Shown here: in pieces, positions 22,951-32,987 of the stretch
Position numbering within the stretch: the first letter of the stretch is position 1
Layout: every line of letters begins with the position of its first letter
Origin: Streptomyces griseoviridis
GTDB lineage: Bacteria > Actinomycetota > Actinomycetes > Streptomycetales > Streptomycetaceae
Direction: 5' to 3'
NCBI RefSeq assembly: GCF_005222485.1
Contig: NZ_CP029078.1
Location: forward strand, 1,764,001-1,828,000
Length of the DNA: 64,000 nt
Position numbers and translations under genes: made by a program
The notes under the pieces: generated by a model
Databases searched by the model: none
What the model saw: only the letters and a program-made list of their open reading frames with translations
What the model was told of the DNA's origin: nothing

Positions 22951-22993
22951 ACGCGAGAGGCCGTCCCCGGGGCACGGGGACGGCCTCTCGCGT
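22951..22993. terminator. Terminator downstream of apt, upstream of relA
   Basis: A perfect 19-bp inverted repeat (arms 22951-22969 and 22975-22993, core GAGAGGCCGTCCCCG) with loop GGGCA. Both neighbours are on the minus strand; it ends the yajC-secDF-apt transcript, so relA must have its own promoter in the 190 bases to its left (22761-22950). Confidence 0.9.
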
Positions 22994-23029
22994 GGGTCGC
23001 GGACCTCTCGGCCCATCGGAACCGGTCGG

Positions 23030-23578
23030 TCAGATCTGGAGCAGTGCCTCCAGCGGAGCGCCCGCGAGCGCGGGCTCCAGGCGGGCCCTGCCGCCCAGGA
23101 AGCCCAGCTCCATCAGGACGGCGACGCCCACGACCTCGGCGCCCGCCCGGCGGATCAGCTGGACCGACGCCTCGGCGGTGCCGCCGGTGGCCAGCACGTC
23201 GTCGACGACCAGGACGCGGTCCGCGGCGCTCAGGTCCTCGGCGTGCACCTCGATCTCGGCGGAGCCGTACTCCAGGTCGTAGGACTGGGCGAGGGTGGCT
23301 CCGGGGAGCTTGCCCGCCTTGCGCACCGGGATGAAGCCGAGGCCCGCCCGGAGGGCGACCGGGGCGCCCAGGATGAAGCCCCTGGCCTCCAGGCCGACGA
23401 TCTTGGTGGCGCCGGTCCGCCCGGCGATCTCGGCCAGCGCGTCGGTGAGCGCCGCGAACGCGACCGGGTCGGCGAGGAGCGGGGTGATGTCCTTGAACAC
23501 CACACCGGGCTCCGGGTGGTCGGCGACGTCGCGGATGCGGCTGAGCAGCAGCTCCGTGGTGTCCGTGACCCCGGTCAT
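23030..23578 (-). CDS. apt: Adenine phosphoribosyltransferase
   Basis: Salvages adenine with PRPP to AMP. It is 182 residues: GVVFKDITPLL near the N-terminus, GLEARGFILG, and the PRPP-binding loop VLVVDDVLATGGTAEA (122-137). The ATG at 23578 overlaps the secF stop (ATGA), so it is coupled to the Sec genes; secDF-apt-relA linkage is typical of actinobacteria and other Gram-positives. Confidence 0.97.
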   Translation of the reverse strand: MTGVTDTTELLLSRIRDVADHPEPGVVFKDITPLLADPVAFAALTDALAEIAGRTGATKIVGLEARGFILGAPVALRAGLGFIPVRKAGKLPGATLAQSYDLEYGSAEIEVHAEDLSAADRVLVVDDVLATGGTAEASVQLIRRAGAEVVGVAVLMELGFLGGRARLEPALAGAPLEALLQI

Positions 23579-24696
23579 CGGCGCTTGCCCGAGGGACGGC
23601 CGCGCCCGCGGGTGCGGGAGGCGGGCTGGTTGCGCGGGCCGACGACCGCGGGGGCCGCGTCCTCCAGCTCGTCGTCGTACTCCTCGTCGGCCGCCGCGTC
23701 CGGCTCGGCCGTGTCGCCCTGCGCCCCGGACTGCGCCCGCTTGGCGAGGACCCGCTTCTTGAGGGCCTTGAGCTGCGGCTCCTGCTCCTTGAGGTCGGCG
23801 ACGAGCGGCGTGGCGATGAAGATCGAGGAGTAGGCGCCGGCCGCGAGACCGACGAACAGCGACAGCGAGATGTCGTTCAGCATGCCGGCACCGAGGACAC
23901 CGCCACCGATGAACAGCAGCGCCGCCACCGGCAGCAGCGCGACCGCCGTGGTGTTGATCGACCGCATCAGCGTGGAGTTGATCGACCGGTTGGCGACGTC
24001 GCTGTACGTCCAGCGGGTCTGCTTGGTGATGTCCTTCGTCTGCTCCTTGAGGCTGTCGAAGACGACGACCGTGTCGTAGAGCGAGTAACCGAGGATGGTC
24101 AGCAGACCGATCACCGTGCCCGGGGTGACCTCGAAGCCGACGAGGGCGTAGACGCCGACCGTGATCGTGATGTCGTGGATCAGGGCGACGAGGGCGGCGA
24201 GCGCCATCCGCCACTCGAAGGCGATGGCGAGATAGATCACCACCAGCACCATGAAGATCGCCAGGCCCTGCCAGGCCTTGTTGGCGACCTGATCACCCCA
24301 GCTGGGTCCGACCAGGTCGGCGTTGATGTTCTCCGCGTCGACCTTGAGGTCCTTGGCCAGGACGTCCTTGATGCCGTCGGACTTGCCGGTGTCGATGCCG
24401 GCGATCTGGATGCGCAGGCTGCCGTCGCCGAGCTTCTGCACGATCGCGTCGTGGCCCGACGCCTCCTGGGCCAGCTCCTCGGCCTGGGTGACCGAGACGC
24501 TCATGTTCTTCGGGGTGGTGAAGACCGCGCCGCCCTGGAACTCGATGCCCATGTTCAGGCCGCGCACCGCCAGGCCGAGGATGGCCGTGATGGTGATCAG
24601 TATCGAGACGCCGTACCAGATCTTGCGATTGCCGACGAAGTCGTAGCCGACCTCGCCGCGGTGCAGTCGGGCGCCGAGGTTGCCGAGCTTCGACAT
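23575..24696 (-). CDS. secF: Protein translocase subunit SecF
   Basis: Works with SecD to pull secreted proteins out of the SecYEG channel using the proton gradient. The 373-residue membrane protein has a first helix near residues 29-46, the GIEFQGGAVF motif at the start of the extracytoplasmic domain, then five helices with the family motif TILGYSLYDTVVVFDSLKE. The C-terminal tail (about 310-373) is charged and ends Arg/Lys-rich. The start is one base after the secD stop (TGAGATG), so the two are coupled. Confidence 0.97.
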   Translation of the reverse strand: MSKLGNLGARLHRGEVGYDFVGNRKIWYGVSILITITAILGLAVRGLNMGIEFQGGAVFTTPKNMSVSVTQAEELAQEASGHDAIVQKLGDGSLRIQIAGIDTGKSDGIKDVLAKDLKVDAENINADLVGPSWGDQVANKAWQGLAIFMVLVVIYLAIAFEWRMALAALVALIHDITITVGVYALVGFEVTPGTVIGLLTILGYSLYDTVVVFDSLKEQTKDITKQTRWTYSDVANRSINSTLMRSINTTAVALLPVAALLFIGGGVLGAGMLNDISLSLFVGLAAGAYSSIFIATPLVADLKEQEPQLKALKKRVLAKRAQSGAQGDTAEPDAAADEEYDDELEDAAPAVVGPRNQPASRTRGRGRPSGKRR

Positions 24697-24697
24697 C

Positions 24698-26467
24698 TCA
24701 CGCCTCCTTCGGGTCGACAGGGCCGGCGGAGGGCGCGGCGGGACGGCGGGTGCGGCGCAGCGGAGGCTTGGCTCCCAGGGCCTTGGGGTCGAGTCCGGAG
24801 AGCTTGTGGCCGCTCGCGAAGAACCTGCGGCGGGCGAGGAGCGTCATCAGCGGCTTGGTGAAGAAGAAGACGACGACGACGTCGAGCACGGTGGTCAGGC
24901 CGAGCGTGAACGCGAAGCCCTGGACCTTGCCGACGGTCACGATGAACAGCACCGCGGCGGCGAGGAAGGAGACGAAGTCCGAGACCAGGATGGTGCGCCG
25001 GGCGCGCGGCCAGGCCCGCTCGACGGAGGGGCGCAGCGAGCGGCCCTCGCGGATCTCGTCCCGGATGCGTTCGAAGAAGACGATGAACGAGTCGGCGGTG
25101 ATACCGATCGCGACGATGGCGCCGCAGACCGCGGGGAGGTTCAGGGCGAAGCCGATGGTCGGGCCGAGCAGCGCCATGATCACGTAGGTGAGGGCGGCGG
25201 AGACCAGCAGCGACGGGATCGCGATGACCGAGAGACCGCGGTAGAAGACCAGCAGGTACAGGACGACGAGGGCGAGGCCGATGCCACCGGCGATCAGACC
25301 GGCGTGCAGCTGCTCACCGCCGAGCGCGGCGGTGACGGTGGTGACGCTGTCCTCCTTGAAGGTCAGCGGCAGCGCGCCGTAGGACAGCATGTTGGCGAGG
25401 CTCTGGGCCTCTTCCTGGTCGAAGCTGCCGGAGATCTCCGCGTTGCCCGCGGTCAGCGCCTGACGGACGTACGGGTCGGAGACGACGTTGCCGTCGAGCA
25501 CGATCGCGAACTGGTTCTGCGGCGACTGCTTCTGGGCCAGCTCGCCGGTGATGGCGGCGAACTTCTTGGTGCCCTTGCCCGTGAAGTCCATCGTCACGGT
25601 CCAGCCGGCGGCGGTCTGGGTGTTGAAGACGGCCTGCGACTTCTTGACGTCGGTGCCGTCGACGGCGGCCGGGCCGAGGATGTACTTCTGCCACTGGCCC
25701 TGCGCGTTCTGGCCGCAGGCGATGGTCGGGTCGCTGGCCTTGACGCCCTTGCCCGCGGTGGCGCGCTGCGACTTCACGGTGCAGTCGAGGGCCGTGTACT
25801 GCGCCTCCAGCTTGCCGGCCGCCTCACTGGCGGCGGAGCTGCTGGGGGAGGGGGAGGCTGCGGCGGAGTTCGACGCCGAGGCGGACGGGGTGCTGTCGGC
25901 CTTCAGGGCGTCGGTGACGGCGCGGCCCTGGGAGGTGGCGCTCGCCGAGGGGCTGGAGGAACCGGTGGCGCTCGGCGACGCGTCGGTCGCCTTGTCCTTG
26001 TCCTTGTCCGTGGCGCTGCTCGATGAGCTGGGCGAGGGGCTCTGGTCCGCGGCGGCACCGGAGACCTCGGTGGTGAGCACCGGACGGAAGTAGAGCTTCG
26101 CGGTGGTGCCTACCTGCTGCCGCGCCTCCTTGGAGTTCGTGCCCTTGGGGATGTTGACGATGATGTTCTTCGCGCCCTGGGTCTGAACCTCGGCCTCCGA
26201 GACACCAAGACCATTGACACGGCGGTTCATGATCTCGACCGCGGTGTCCATGTTGGTCTTGTTGATCGCGGACTCCTGGCCCGGCTCCGCGACCGCCCGC
26301 AGCGTGATGCTCGTACCGCCGGCCAGGTCGATGCCGAGACGCGGAGTGGTGTGCCCGGACGCGAACATGCCGCCGGTGAGCGCCACGATGGCGATCAGGA
26401 TGAGGGCCAGCGAGCGCCATGGCTTGCTCTGGGCGCTCGCGCTCCGGCCCTTCTTCGGTGCTGCCAC
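24698..26467 (-). CDS. secD: Protein translocase subunit SecD with Ser/Ala/Pro-rich insertion
   Basis: Partner of SecF in preprotein export. It is 589 residues: helix 1 (about 18-37), the LGIDLAGGTSITLRA motif, the P1 extracytoplasmic domain, and five C-terminal helices with GITADSFIVFFERIRDE. Between strands of P1, residues about 136-216 form a low-complexity Ser/Pro/Ala/Thr stretch (SPSPSSSSSATDKDKDK and similar). Streptomyces SecD proteins tend to be longer here than E. coli SecD. The start is GTG at 26467 with GGGAG 9 bases upstream, giving MAAPKKGR. Confidence 0.96.
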   Translation of the reverse strand: MAAPKKGRSASAQSKPWRSLALILIAIVALTGGMFASGHTTPRLGIDLAGGTSITLRAVAEPGQESAINKTNMDTAVEIMNRRVNGLGVSEAEVQTQGAKNIIVNIPKGTNSKEARQQVGTTAKLYFRPVLTTEVSGAAADQSPSPSSSSSATDKDKDKATDASPSATGSSSPSASATSQGRAVTDALKADSTPSASASNSAAASPSPSSSAASEAAGKLEAQYTALDCTVKSQRATAGKGVKASDPTIACGQNAQGQWQKYILGPAAVDGTDVKKSQAVFNTQTAAGWTVTMDFTGKGTKKFAAITGELAQKQSPQNQFAIVLDGNVVSDPYVRQALTAGNAEISGSFDQEEAQSLANMLSYGALPLTFKEDSVTTVTAALGGEQLHAGLIAGGIGLALVVLYLLVFYRGLSVIAIPSLLVSAALTYVIMALLGPTIGFALNLPAVCGAIVAIGITADSFIVFFERIRDEIREGRSLRPSVERAWPRARRTILVSDFVSFLAAAVLFIVTVGKVQGFAFTLGLTTVLDVVVVFFFTKPLMTLLARRRFFASGHKLSGLDPKALGAKPPLRRTRRPAAPSAGPVDPKEA

Positions 26468-26597
26468 CTTCTCGTACTCCCTCTCGGGCCGCCGGGTGCC
26501 GGATTGCGGGCGGGCGGCCATGACATGGTGTCGGGATCCCGTGCGGGACACACTGACCGAGGCGCGCGGATCACCCCCGCACGCCCCCTCGGTGCGC

Positions 26598-27140
26598 CTA
26601 CTTGGCGGCGGAGTCGCCGTCGATCTTCTTCGGCTCCTCGTCCGACGCCGGCTCGGCGGTCTTCGCCTCGGCCGGCTTCGGCTCGGCGGCGACGGGCTCG
26701 TCGGCCGCCGGCGTGGCGGGCTCCTCGGCCGTCTTCTTCGCGCCGAGGTCCTTGCCGAGGTCGACGGAGTGCTCGTCGGCGGCAGAGCCGTCACTCTCGG
26801 TGAGGGAGGAGGCGTCGTCCGGGACGAGGTCGGCGTCGGACTTCAGGTCGTGCTCGACGCCGTGGACGATCCGGTTGTACTCGTCGTCCGAGAGGACGGC
26901 ACCGATGGCGTTCTTCGCGAAGAGAAGCTCCACTCCCGGGCCGGCGTCGACGAGAACCGTGTCGTCGTTGACTTCCTTGACCGTCGCGTACACGCCCCCG
27001 ATCGTGCGGACGCCGCTGCCGGGCTGCATCTCGTTGCGCATCGTCTGAGCCTGCTGCTGCTTGCGCTTGGCCGAGCGGGTCATGAGGAACATGGCCCCGA
27101 TGAGCACGATGAAGGGGAGGAGCATGCCGATGTTATTCAC
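26598..27140 (-). CDS. yajC: Preprotein translocase accessory subunit YajC
   Basis: Small membrane partner of SecDF. The 180-residue protein has a membrane helix (residues 4-21, IGMLLPFIVLIGAMFLMT), a basic segment SAKRKQQQ, the conserved PGSGVRTIGGVYATV, and a long acidic Ala/Glu/Pro tail (110-180) typical of actinobacteria. The start is GTG at 27140; an ATG five codons in is an alternative. It leads the yajC-secD-secF-apt unit, with a 130-base gap before secD. The promoter should lie in 27141-27315. Confidence 0.93.
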   Translation of the reverse strand: MNNIGMLLPFIVLIGAMFLMTRSAKRKQQQAQTMRNEMQPGSGVRTIGGVYATVKEVNDDTVLVDAGPGVELLFAKNAIGAVLSDDEYNRIVHGVEHDLKSDADLVPDDASSLTESDGSAADEHSVDLGKDLGAKKTAEEPATPAADEPVAAEPKPAEAKTAEPASDEEPKKIDGDSAAK

Positions 27141-27315
27141 GGGACGGAATTTCCTTCGCACGACCGCGGCGGACAGCGGCCTCTTGGATGGGGGTAGGTA
27201 CACCGCCGACACAGGCGGCATCGGCGGAGTCTAAGCGAGTCCGCGCGCAGGGAACAACGCTCAGCATGGCACCAGGGTTCCTGACCCGGCCAATGTGCGT
27301 GCTGTCACGGCGGTG

Positions 27316-28398
27316 TCACGTCCCGAACAGGTCCCCTTGTCCGGTTCGGGCGCCGCCGCCCGCCGTCTGCTGCTGCGGCGGGGTCAGGCCGAGGTGGGCC
27401 CAGGCGGCGGGGGTGCCGACCCGGCCGCGCGGGGTGCGGGCCAGCAGGCCCTCCCTGACCAGGAAGGGCTCGGCCACCTCTTCGACGGTCTCCCGCTCCT
27501 CCCCCACCGCGACGGCCAGCGTGGAGAGGCCGACCGGGCCGCCGCCGAACAGTTTCAGCAGCGCTTCCAGGACGGCGCGGTCGAGGCGGTCGAGGCCGCG
27601 GTCGTCGACCTCGTACACGGCGAGGGCCGCGGCGGCGATCTCGCGGGTGATCACGCCGTCCGCCTTGACCTGCGCGTAGTCGCGGACGCGGCGCAGCAGG
27701 CGGTTGGCGATGCGGGGGGTGCCGCGGGAGCGTCCCGAGATCTCGGCGGCGCCTTCGGGGTCGATCTCCACGTCGAGGAGGGCGGCCGAACGGTGGATGA
27801 CGCGGCGCAGTTCGGCCGGTTCGTAGAACTCCATGTGCGCGGTGAAGCCGAACCGGTCGCGCAGCGGCGGCGGCAGCAGTCCGGCCCTGGTGGTGGCGCC
27901 GACCAGGGTGAACGGCGGCAGTTCGAGCGGGATGGCGGTGGCGCCGGGCCCCTTGCCGACGATGACGTCGACGCGGAAGTCCTCCATCGCCATGTACAGC
28001 ATCTCCTCGGCGGGCCGGGACATGCGGTGGATCTCGTCGAGGAAGAGGACCTCGCCCTCCTGGAGGGAGGAGAGGATCGCGGCGAGGTCGCCGGCGTGCT
28101 GGATGGCGGGGCCGCTGGTGATGCGGATGGGGGCGCCCATCTCGGCGGCGATGATCATGGAGAGGGTGGTCTTGCCGAGGCCGGGGGCGCCGGAGAGCAG
28201 TACGTGGTCGGCGGTCGCGCCCCGCGCGCGGGCGGCGCGCAGCACCAGGTCGAGCTGTTCGCGGACCTTCTCCTGGCCGATGAACTCGTCCAGGTCCTTG
28301 GGGCGCAGGGCGGCCTCGACGGCCTGGTCCTCACGGTCGGCGGACGCGCCGACGAGCCGCTCGGCGGCGTCGGGGTCGGTCGGATCGTCCCAGTTCAT
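27316..28398 (-). CDS. ruvB: Holliday junction branch migration ATPase RuvB
   Basis: Hexameric AAA+ motor that with RuvA moves Holliday junctions. At 360 residues it is full length: Walker A GAPGLGKT (70-77), Walker [11 protein letters not shown], sensor 1 [11 protein letters not shown], arginine-finger region LRDRFG, and the C-terminal winged helix ([17 protein letters not shown]). It starts 25 bases after the ruvA stop and is last in ruvC-ruvA-ruvB. Confidence 0.98.
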   Translation of the reverse strand: MNWDDPTDPDAAERLVGASADREDQAVEAALRPKDLDEFIGQEKVREQLDLVLRAARARGATADHVLLSGAPGLGKTTLSMIIAAEMGAPIRITSGPAIQHAGDLAAILSSLQEGEVLFLDEIHRMSRPAEEMLYMAMEDFRVDVIVGKGPGATAIPLELPPFTLVGATTRAGLLPPPLRDRFGFTAHMEFYEPAELRRVIHRSAALLDVEIDPEGAAEISGRSRGTPRIANRLLRRVRDYAQVKADGVITREIAAAALAVYEVDDRGLDRLDRAVLEALLKLFGGGPVGLSTLAVAVGEERETVEEVAEPFLVREGLLARTPRGRVGTPAAWAHLGLTPPQQQTAGGGARTGQGDLFGT

Positions 28399-28423
28399 GT
28401 GATGTGCCTCGGAGGGTGGAGGG

Positions 28424-29029
28424 TCAGCGGGCGCGGTTCAGGGTCTGGAGTGCCGCCTTCAGGAGCTGTCCGACCTGCGGGGTGGCGCCGGCGGCCTCGG
28501 CCTGCGGGGTGACGGCGGCGACGGCGTCGTCGGCGTCGCGCGTGGCGTAGCCGAGGCCGATCAGGGCGGCGTGCAGCTGGTCGCGCCAGCCGGCGACGGT
28601 CTGGGAGACGGCCGTGGAGGCGCCGGTCGGGGCGCCGAGCCGGTCCTTCAGTTCCAGCAGGAGCTTCTGGGCGCCCTTCTTGCCGATGCCGGGGACCGCG
28701 GTGAGGGCCTTCTCGTCGCCGGTGGAGACGGCGCGGCGCAGGGCGTCGGGGGTGTGCACGGCGAGCATGGCCTGGGCGAGGCGGGGGCCGACGCCGCTGG
28801 CGGTCTGGAGCAGCTCGAAGGTCTGCCGTTCGTCGTCGTCGGCGAAGCCGTACAGGGTGAGGGAGTCCTCGCGGACCACCAGCGAGGTGGCCAGTTTCGT
28901 GGGCTGCCCCATGCGCAGGGTCGAGAGGGTGTTCGGGGTGCACTGGACGGCGATGCCGATGCCGCCGACCTCGACGACCGCGGAGTCGGGGGCGAGGGCG
29001 GCGACCGGGCCGTTGACGAAGGCGATCAT
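28424..29029 (-). CDS. ruvA: Holliday junction DNA helicase subunit RuvA
   Basis: Tetrameric junction-binding protein that loads RuvB. It is 201 residues with an N-terminal OB fold ([20 protein letters not shown]), two helix-hairpin-helix motifs ([18 protein letters not shown] and [19 protein letters not shown]) and the C-terminal RuvB-contacting domain (DDAVAAVTP...). The ATG overlaps the ruvC stop (ATGA). Confidence 0.98.
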   Translation of the reverse strand: MIAFVNGPVAALAPDSAVVEVGGIGIAVQCTPNTLSTLRMGQPTKLATSLVVREDSLTLYGFADDDERQTFELLQTASGVGPRLAQAMLAVHTPDALRRAVSTGDEKALTAVPGIGKKGAQKLLLELKDRLGAPTGASTAVSQTVAGWRDQLHAALIGLGYATRDADDAVAAVTPQAEAAGATPQVGQLLKAALQTLNRAR

Positions 29030-29577
29030 GCGGTGCGGCCTTTCCAGGAGGACTCGGATGCCTTGGCGGTGTGCTGGGCGACCGCGCGTTGCAGGCGGTT
29101 GTGCGCCGGAGCGCGCCAGATGTGGCAGATGGCGAGGGCGAGGGCGTCGGCCGCGTCGGCGGGCTTGGGGGGTGCGTCGAGCCGGAGCAGCCGGGTGACC
29201 ATGGCGCCGACCTGGGCCTTGTCGGCGCGGCCGCTGCCGGTGACGGCGGCCTTGACCTCGCTGGGGGTGTGCAGGGCGACGGGGATGCCTCGGCGGGCCG
29301 CGCACAGCATCGCGACGGCGCTCGCCTGGGCGGTGCCCATCACGGTGCTGACGTTGTGCTGGCTGAACACCCGTTCCACGGCGACGAATTCGGGCCGGTG
29401 TTCGTCGAGCCACCGCTCGATGCCCTGTTCGACGGCGACGAGCCGCAGGCCCAACTCGGCATCCGCGGGCGTGCGGACGACCCCGACGCCGAGCATCGTG
29501 AGCGGCCGGCCCGCGACCCCCTCCACGACGCCGACCCCGCACCGGGTGAGGCCGGGGTCCACCCCGAGTACGCGCAC
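29026..29577 (-). CDS. ruvC: Crossover junction endodeoxyribonuclease RuvC
   Basis: Resolves Holliday junctions. It is 183 residues: the catalytic aspartate is in [12 protein letters not shown] (D7), the Glu is in VAVERVF, and the C-terminal acidic pair is in [12 protein letters not shown]. The tail past 150 is basic. The start is GTG at 29577. First gene of ruvCAB; the terminator at 29647-29678 separates it from yebC. Confidence 0.97.
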   Translation of the reverse strand: MRVLGVDPGLTRCGVGVVEGVAGRPLTMLGVGVVRTPADAELGLRLVAVEQGIERWLDEHRPEFVAVERVFSQHNVSTVMGTAQASAVAMLCAARRGIPVALHTPSEVKAAVTGSGRADKAQVGAMVTRLLRLDAPPKPADAADALALAICHIWRAPAHNRLQRAVAQHTAKASESSWKGRTA

Positions 29578-29646
29578 CGCCGCCCCCTTCTTCGATCGCC
29601 TGTTTGTGCAGGCTATCGGGTGCCACCGACATCGGCCGACACGGCG

Positions 29647-29678
29647 ACGGGCCGACGAGGTGTGTCCCGTCGGCCCGT
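29647..29678 (-). terminator. Terminator after yebC
   Basis: An 11-bp perfect stem (ACGGGCCGACG at 29647-29657 with its complement at 29668-29678) and a 10-base loop lie 17 bases beyond the yebC stop. It would end the pdxS-pdxT-yebC transcript before ruvC. Confidence 0.75.
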
Positions 29679-29694
29679 TGGGTTCGCGGCAGTG

Positions 29695-30447
29695 TTACGC
29701 GTCGACCTTCTCCATGACCTCGTCGCTGACGTCGAAGTTGGCGAAGACGTTCTGCACGTCGTCGCTGTCCTCCAGCGCGTCGATCAGCTTGAAGATCTTC
29801 CGGGCGCCGTCCTCGTCCAGTTCGACCTGCATGGTCGGGACGAAGTTGGCCTCGGCGGAGTCGTAGTCGATCCCGGCGTCCTGGAGGGCGGTGCGGACGG
29901 CGACCATGTCGGTCGCCTCGCTGAGCACCTCGAAGGACTCGCCGAGGTCGTTGACCTCCTCCGCGCCCGCGTCGAGGACGGCGCCGAGGACGTCGTCCTC
30001 GGTCAGCTCGCCCTTGGGGACGATCACGACGCCCTTGCGGTGGAAGAGGTACGACACCGAACCGGGGTCCGCCATGTTGCCGCCGTTGCGGGTCATGGCG
30101 ACGCGCACGTCGGAGGCGGCGCGGTTGCGGTTGTCGGTGAGGCACTCGATGAGCACCGCGACGCCGTTGGGGCCGTACCCCTCGTACATGATGGTCTCGT
30201 AGTCGGCGCCACCGGCCTCGAGACCACCGCCGCGCTTGACCGCGGAGTCGATGTTCTTGTTCGGCACCGACTGCTTCTTGGCCTTCTGGATGGCGTCGTA
30301 GAGCGTCGGGTTGCCTTCGATGTCGACGCCGCCCATCCGCGCCGCGACCTCGATATTCTTGATCAGCTTCGCGAAGAGTTTGCCGCGTTTGGCGTCGATC
30401 ACGGCCTTCTTGTGCTTCGTCGTGGCCCATTTAGAGTGGCCGGACAT
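29695..30447 (-). CDS. YebC/PmpR-family transcription or translation regulator
   Basis: A 250-residue member of the YebC/TACO1 family, beginning [22 protein letters not shown] and containing [20 protein letters not shown] and [11 protein letters not shown]. Family members have been linked to transcriptional control and, more recently, to easing ribosome stalls on proline-rich sequences. Neighbouring ruvC is a widely conserved association. It lies 48 bases after pdxT and is probably read from the pdx promoter. Confidence 0.95.
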   Translation of the reverse strand: MSGHSKWATTKHKKAVIDAKRGKLFAKLIKNIEVAARMGGVDIEGNPTLYDAIQKAKKQSVPNKNIDSAVKRGGGLEAGGADYETIMYEGYGPNGVAVLIECLTDNRNRAASDVRVAMTRNGGNMADPGSVSYLFHRKGVVIVPKGELTEDDVLGAVLDAGAEEVNDLGESFEVLSEATDMVAVRTALQDAGIDYDSAEANFVPTMQVELDEDGARKIFKLIDALEDSDDVQNVFANFDVSDEVMEKVDA

Positions 30448-30495
30448 CTGCCTGTCTCCTTCGCGTAACCCATCTCTGCCTGAACGCCAGAGATC

Positions 30496-31101
30496 CTACA
30501 AGGCGTCCGCCTTCGCCCGCGCGCGCACCATGTCGACAAAGAGGGCGTGCACGCGGTGGTCGCCGGTCAGCTCCGGATGGAACGACGTGGCGAGCACGTC
30601 GCCCTGGCGGACCGCGACGATGTGGCCGTCGTGTTCGGCGAGCACCTCGACGGCGCCGCCCACCGACTCCACCCACGGCGCGCGGATGAAGACGCCCTGG
30701 ACGGGATCGCCCGCCACGCCCCGCACGTCGACGGCCGCCTCGAAGGACTCGTTCTGCCGGCCGAAGGCGTTGCGCCGCACGATCATGTCGATCCCGCCGA
30801 CGGTCTCCTGGCCCGAGCGCGGGTCGAGGATCTTGTCGGCGAGCAGGATCATGCCCGCGCAGGTGCCGTAGACGGGGAGTCCGGCACGCACGCGTGCGCG
30901 CAGCGGGTCGAGGACGCCGAAGAGGACGGCCAGCTTGGAGATGGTGGTGGACTCGCCGCCCGGGATCACCAGGCCGTCGATCCCGTCCAGTTCCTCGGGC
31001 CGCCGCACCGGCCTGGCCACGGCGTCCGTCGCGGCCAGGGCGACGAGGTGCTCCCGTACGTCGCCCTGGAGGGCGAGGACGCCGACGACAGGGTTCGTCA
31101 T
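30496..31101 (-). CDS. pdxT: Pyridoxal 5'-phosphate synthase glutaminase subunit
   Basis: Releases ammonia from glutamine and passes it to PdxS for vitamin B6 synthesis. It is 201 residues: oxyanion/substrate loop PGGESTT, nucleophile C81 in [11 protein letters not shown], and the His-Glu pair in SFHPELTGD. The start is 5 bases after the pdxS stop. Confidence 0.97.
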   Translation of the reverse strand: MTNPVVGVLALQGDVREHLVALAATDAVARPVRRPEELDGIDGLVIPGGESTTISKLAVLFGVLDPLRARVRAGLPVYGTCAGMILLADKILDPRSGQETVGGIDMIVRRNAFGRQNESFEAAVDVRGVAGDPVQGVFIRAPWVESVGGAVEVLAEHDGHIVAVRQGDVLATSFHPELTGDHRVHALFVDMVRARAKADAL

Positions 31102-31106
31102 CGCGC

Positions 31107-32018
31107 TTACCAGCCGCGGTTGGCGTAGCGCTCGGTCTCGGGCAGGGTGTCGCAGTTGATGCCGACCATGGCCTCGCCGAGGTCGCGGGACGCGTCCGCG
31201 ATGATCTTCGGGTCGTCGTAGAAGGTGGTGGCCTTGACGATGGCGGCGGCGCGCTTGGCCGGGTCGCCCGACTTGAAGATGCCGGAGCCGACGAAGACGC
31301 CCTCGGCGCCGAGCTGGCGCATCAGCGCGGCGTCCGCCGGGGTGGCGACGCCGCCCGCGGAGAACAGCACGACGGGCAGCCTGCCCAGCTCGGCGACCTC
31401 CTTGACCAGCTCGTAGGGGGCGCGCAGGTCCTTGGCCGCGGCGTACAGCTCGTGGTTGTCGAAGCCGCGCAGCCGGGCGATCTCGTTCTTGATCTGCCGC
31501 AGGTGGCGGACCGCCTCGACGACGTTGCCGGTGCCGGCCTCGCCCTTGGAGCGGATCATCGCGGCGCCCTCGGCGATCCGGCGCAGCGCCTCACCGAGGT
31601 TGGTCGCGCCGCAGACGAACGGCGTGGTGAACGACCACTTGTCGGAGTGGTTGACCTCGTCGGCGGGGGTGAGGACCTCGGACTCGTCGATGTAGTCGAC
31701 GCCGAGCGACTGGAGGACCTGGGCCTCCACGAAGTGGCCGATGCGGGACTTGGCCATCACCGGGATGGAGACCGCCGCGATGATGCCCTCGATCATGTCC
31801 GGGTCGGACATCCGGGCCACGCCGCCGTCCTTGCGGATGTCGGCCGGCACCCGCTCCAGGGCCATGACGGCGACGGCGCCCGCGTCCTCGGCGATCTTCG
31901 CCTGCTCCGGGGTGACGACGTCCATGATCACACCGCCCTTGAGCTGCTCGGCCATGCCGCGCTTCACGCGCGCGGTGCCGGTCTCGGGGGCCTGGTTGTC
32001 GGAGAGCGTGCTGGACAC
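31107..32018 (-). CDS. pdxS: Pyridoxal 5'-phosphate synthase lyase subunit
   Basis: Forms PLP from ribose 5-phosphate, glyceraldehyde 3-phosphate and ammonia. It is 303 residues: [18 protein letters not shown], the Schiff-base lysine in [14 protein letters not shown], the second lysine region in [16 protein letters not shown], and the phosphate loop [11 protein letters not shown]. The start is GTG at 32018 with TGAGG 7 bases upstream. First gene of pdxS-pdxT(-yebC). The 179-base gap to its right should hold the promoter; I see no MocR-type regulator gene nearby. Confidence 0.97.
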   Translation of the reverse strand: MSSTLSDNQAPETGTARVKRGMAEQLKGGVIMDVVTPEQAKIAEDAGAVAVMALERVPADIRKDGGVARMSDPDMIEGIIAAVSIPVMAKSRIGHFVEAQVLQSLGVDYIDESEVLTPADEVNHSDKWSFTTPFVCGATNLGEALRRIAEGAAMIRSKGEAGTGNVVEAVRHLRQIKNEIARLRGFDNHELYAAAKDLRAPYELVKEVAELGRLPVVLFSAGGVATPADAALMRQLGAEGVFVGSGIFKSGDPAKRAAAIVKATTFYDDPKIIADASRDLGEAMVGINCDTLPETERYANRGW

Positions 32019-32197
32019 GGGCGACCTCACTCGGGGAAAAGGGGGGTTTCTGCACCACCGAGGAAACGTGAGACGACCGGTCCACAGCAAGGGCCAATGG
32101 TTGAGCGGTGGATCGTTTTGTCCTGGCGAGGGGCGTGGTCGGGCCGGTCAGGCCCCTCCCCCGGGCGGGCGTGCGGGCGGGCGCGCGCCCGGTGGGT

Positions 32198-32740
32198 TCA
32201 GGCCACCCGCTCCACCAGCGCCGCCGGCGGTTCGTCGTCCATCTCGAACGCCATCGGGAACGGCGCGTGCCCGGCGAGGCGGAACCAGCGGACCTTGCGG
32301 TGCTGGCGGAGCCTGCGGGCGGCGCCCACCGCGTCGTTGTGGAAGCGGCGGGCCATCGGGACCCGGCGCACCGCCTCCGCCAGTTCGCCGACGGCCGCGT
32401 CCCCGCCGGGCACCTCGCGGACCGCCTCGACCTGCTGCGGCTCCGCGAACACGGCCCGCAGCGCCTGGCTCAGCTCGCTCTCCGAGAACTCCCGCTGCTC
32501 CTCCTCGGCCTGCCGGGCGGCGTGCGCGGCCTCGTACAGGACGATGGACGCGGCCGGGTCGAGGACACCGGACGTCGCCAGCTCCTGGGCCACGGACGCC
32601 CTGCGCAGCAGTTGGGCGTCGAGGGCGGCGCGGGCGGCGTCGATACGGGCGTGGAGACGGTCGAGGCGGCCGGCCGTCCAGCTCAGATACAGGCCGATCG
32701 CCACGAGAACGACGAGGGTCCAGATCAGGGTTGGGGTCAC
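32198..32740 (-). CDS. LemA-like membrane-anchored helical protein
   Basis: A 180-residue protein with one N-terminal membrane helix (about 3-20, TLIWTLVVLVAIGLYLSW) followed by long charged helices (RLDRLHARIDAARAALDAQL, quoted in part; AAHAARQAEEEQREFSESEL), the topology of LemA proteins, and a C-terminal stretch RFHNDAVGAARRLR. The function is unknown. It has no close operon partner: pdxS lies 179 bases downstream and the repeats and pimA upstream. Confidence 0.75.
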   Translation of the reverse strand: MTPTLIWTLVVLVAIGLYLSWTAGRLDRLHARIDAARAALDAQLLRRASVAQELATSGVLDPAASIVLYEAAHAARQAEEEQREFSESELSQALRAVFAEPQQVEAVREVPGGDAAVGELAEAVRRVPMARRFHNDAVGAARRLRQHRKVRWFRLAGHAPFPMAFEMDDEPPAALVERVA

Positions 32741-32850
32741 GGCCCGCAGCCTACGCGCGCGGCGGTGCGGCAGGTGGGGCGCGGGGGTCGTGGGGCTCGC
32801 GCACCGGCCCCGGGGGCTACCGCCCCCGGACCCCAGCTTCCGGCCTGAAC

Positions 32851-32979
32851 GGCCTCGTCCTCACACCCCGGACGGGCTGACAGGCACGGGTGGGTGAGAG
32901 GAGAGCCGTCAATCGGGCTGCCGCCCCCTGTCCCCCGCCACAGCCCGACGGCCTCGTCCTCGAACCCCGGACGGGCTGA
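32851..32979. repeat. Two diverged copies of the ~98-bp intergenic repeat, opposite orientation
   Basis: GGCCTCGTCCTCACACCCCG... at 32851-32880 and GGCCTCGTCCTCGAACCCCG... at 32950-32979 both end GGACGGGCTGA and are 99 bases apart. They are the reverse complement of the repeat head at 15404-15770, and the intervening segment (GGGCTGCCGCCCCC) matches the same position of that unit. The traces before 32851 (GGGGGCTACCGCCCCCGGAC) suggest a third partial copy. Together with spacer they fill the 247-base gap between the LemA-like gene and the end of pimA. Confidence 0.75.
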
Positions 32980-32987
32980 AACGCCCG

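Noticed and set aside
32019..32197. Riboswitch or MocR-type regulatory site upstream of pdxS
   Set aside because: I could not recognise a known riboswitch fold or paired operators, and there is no pdxR gene beside it.
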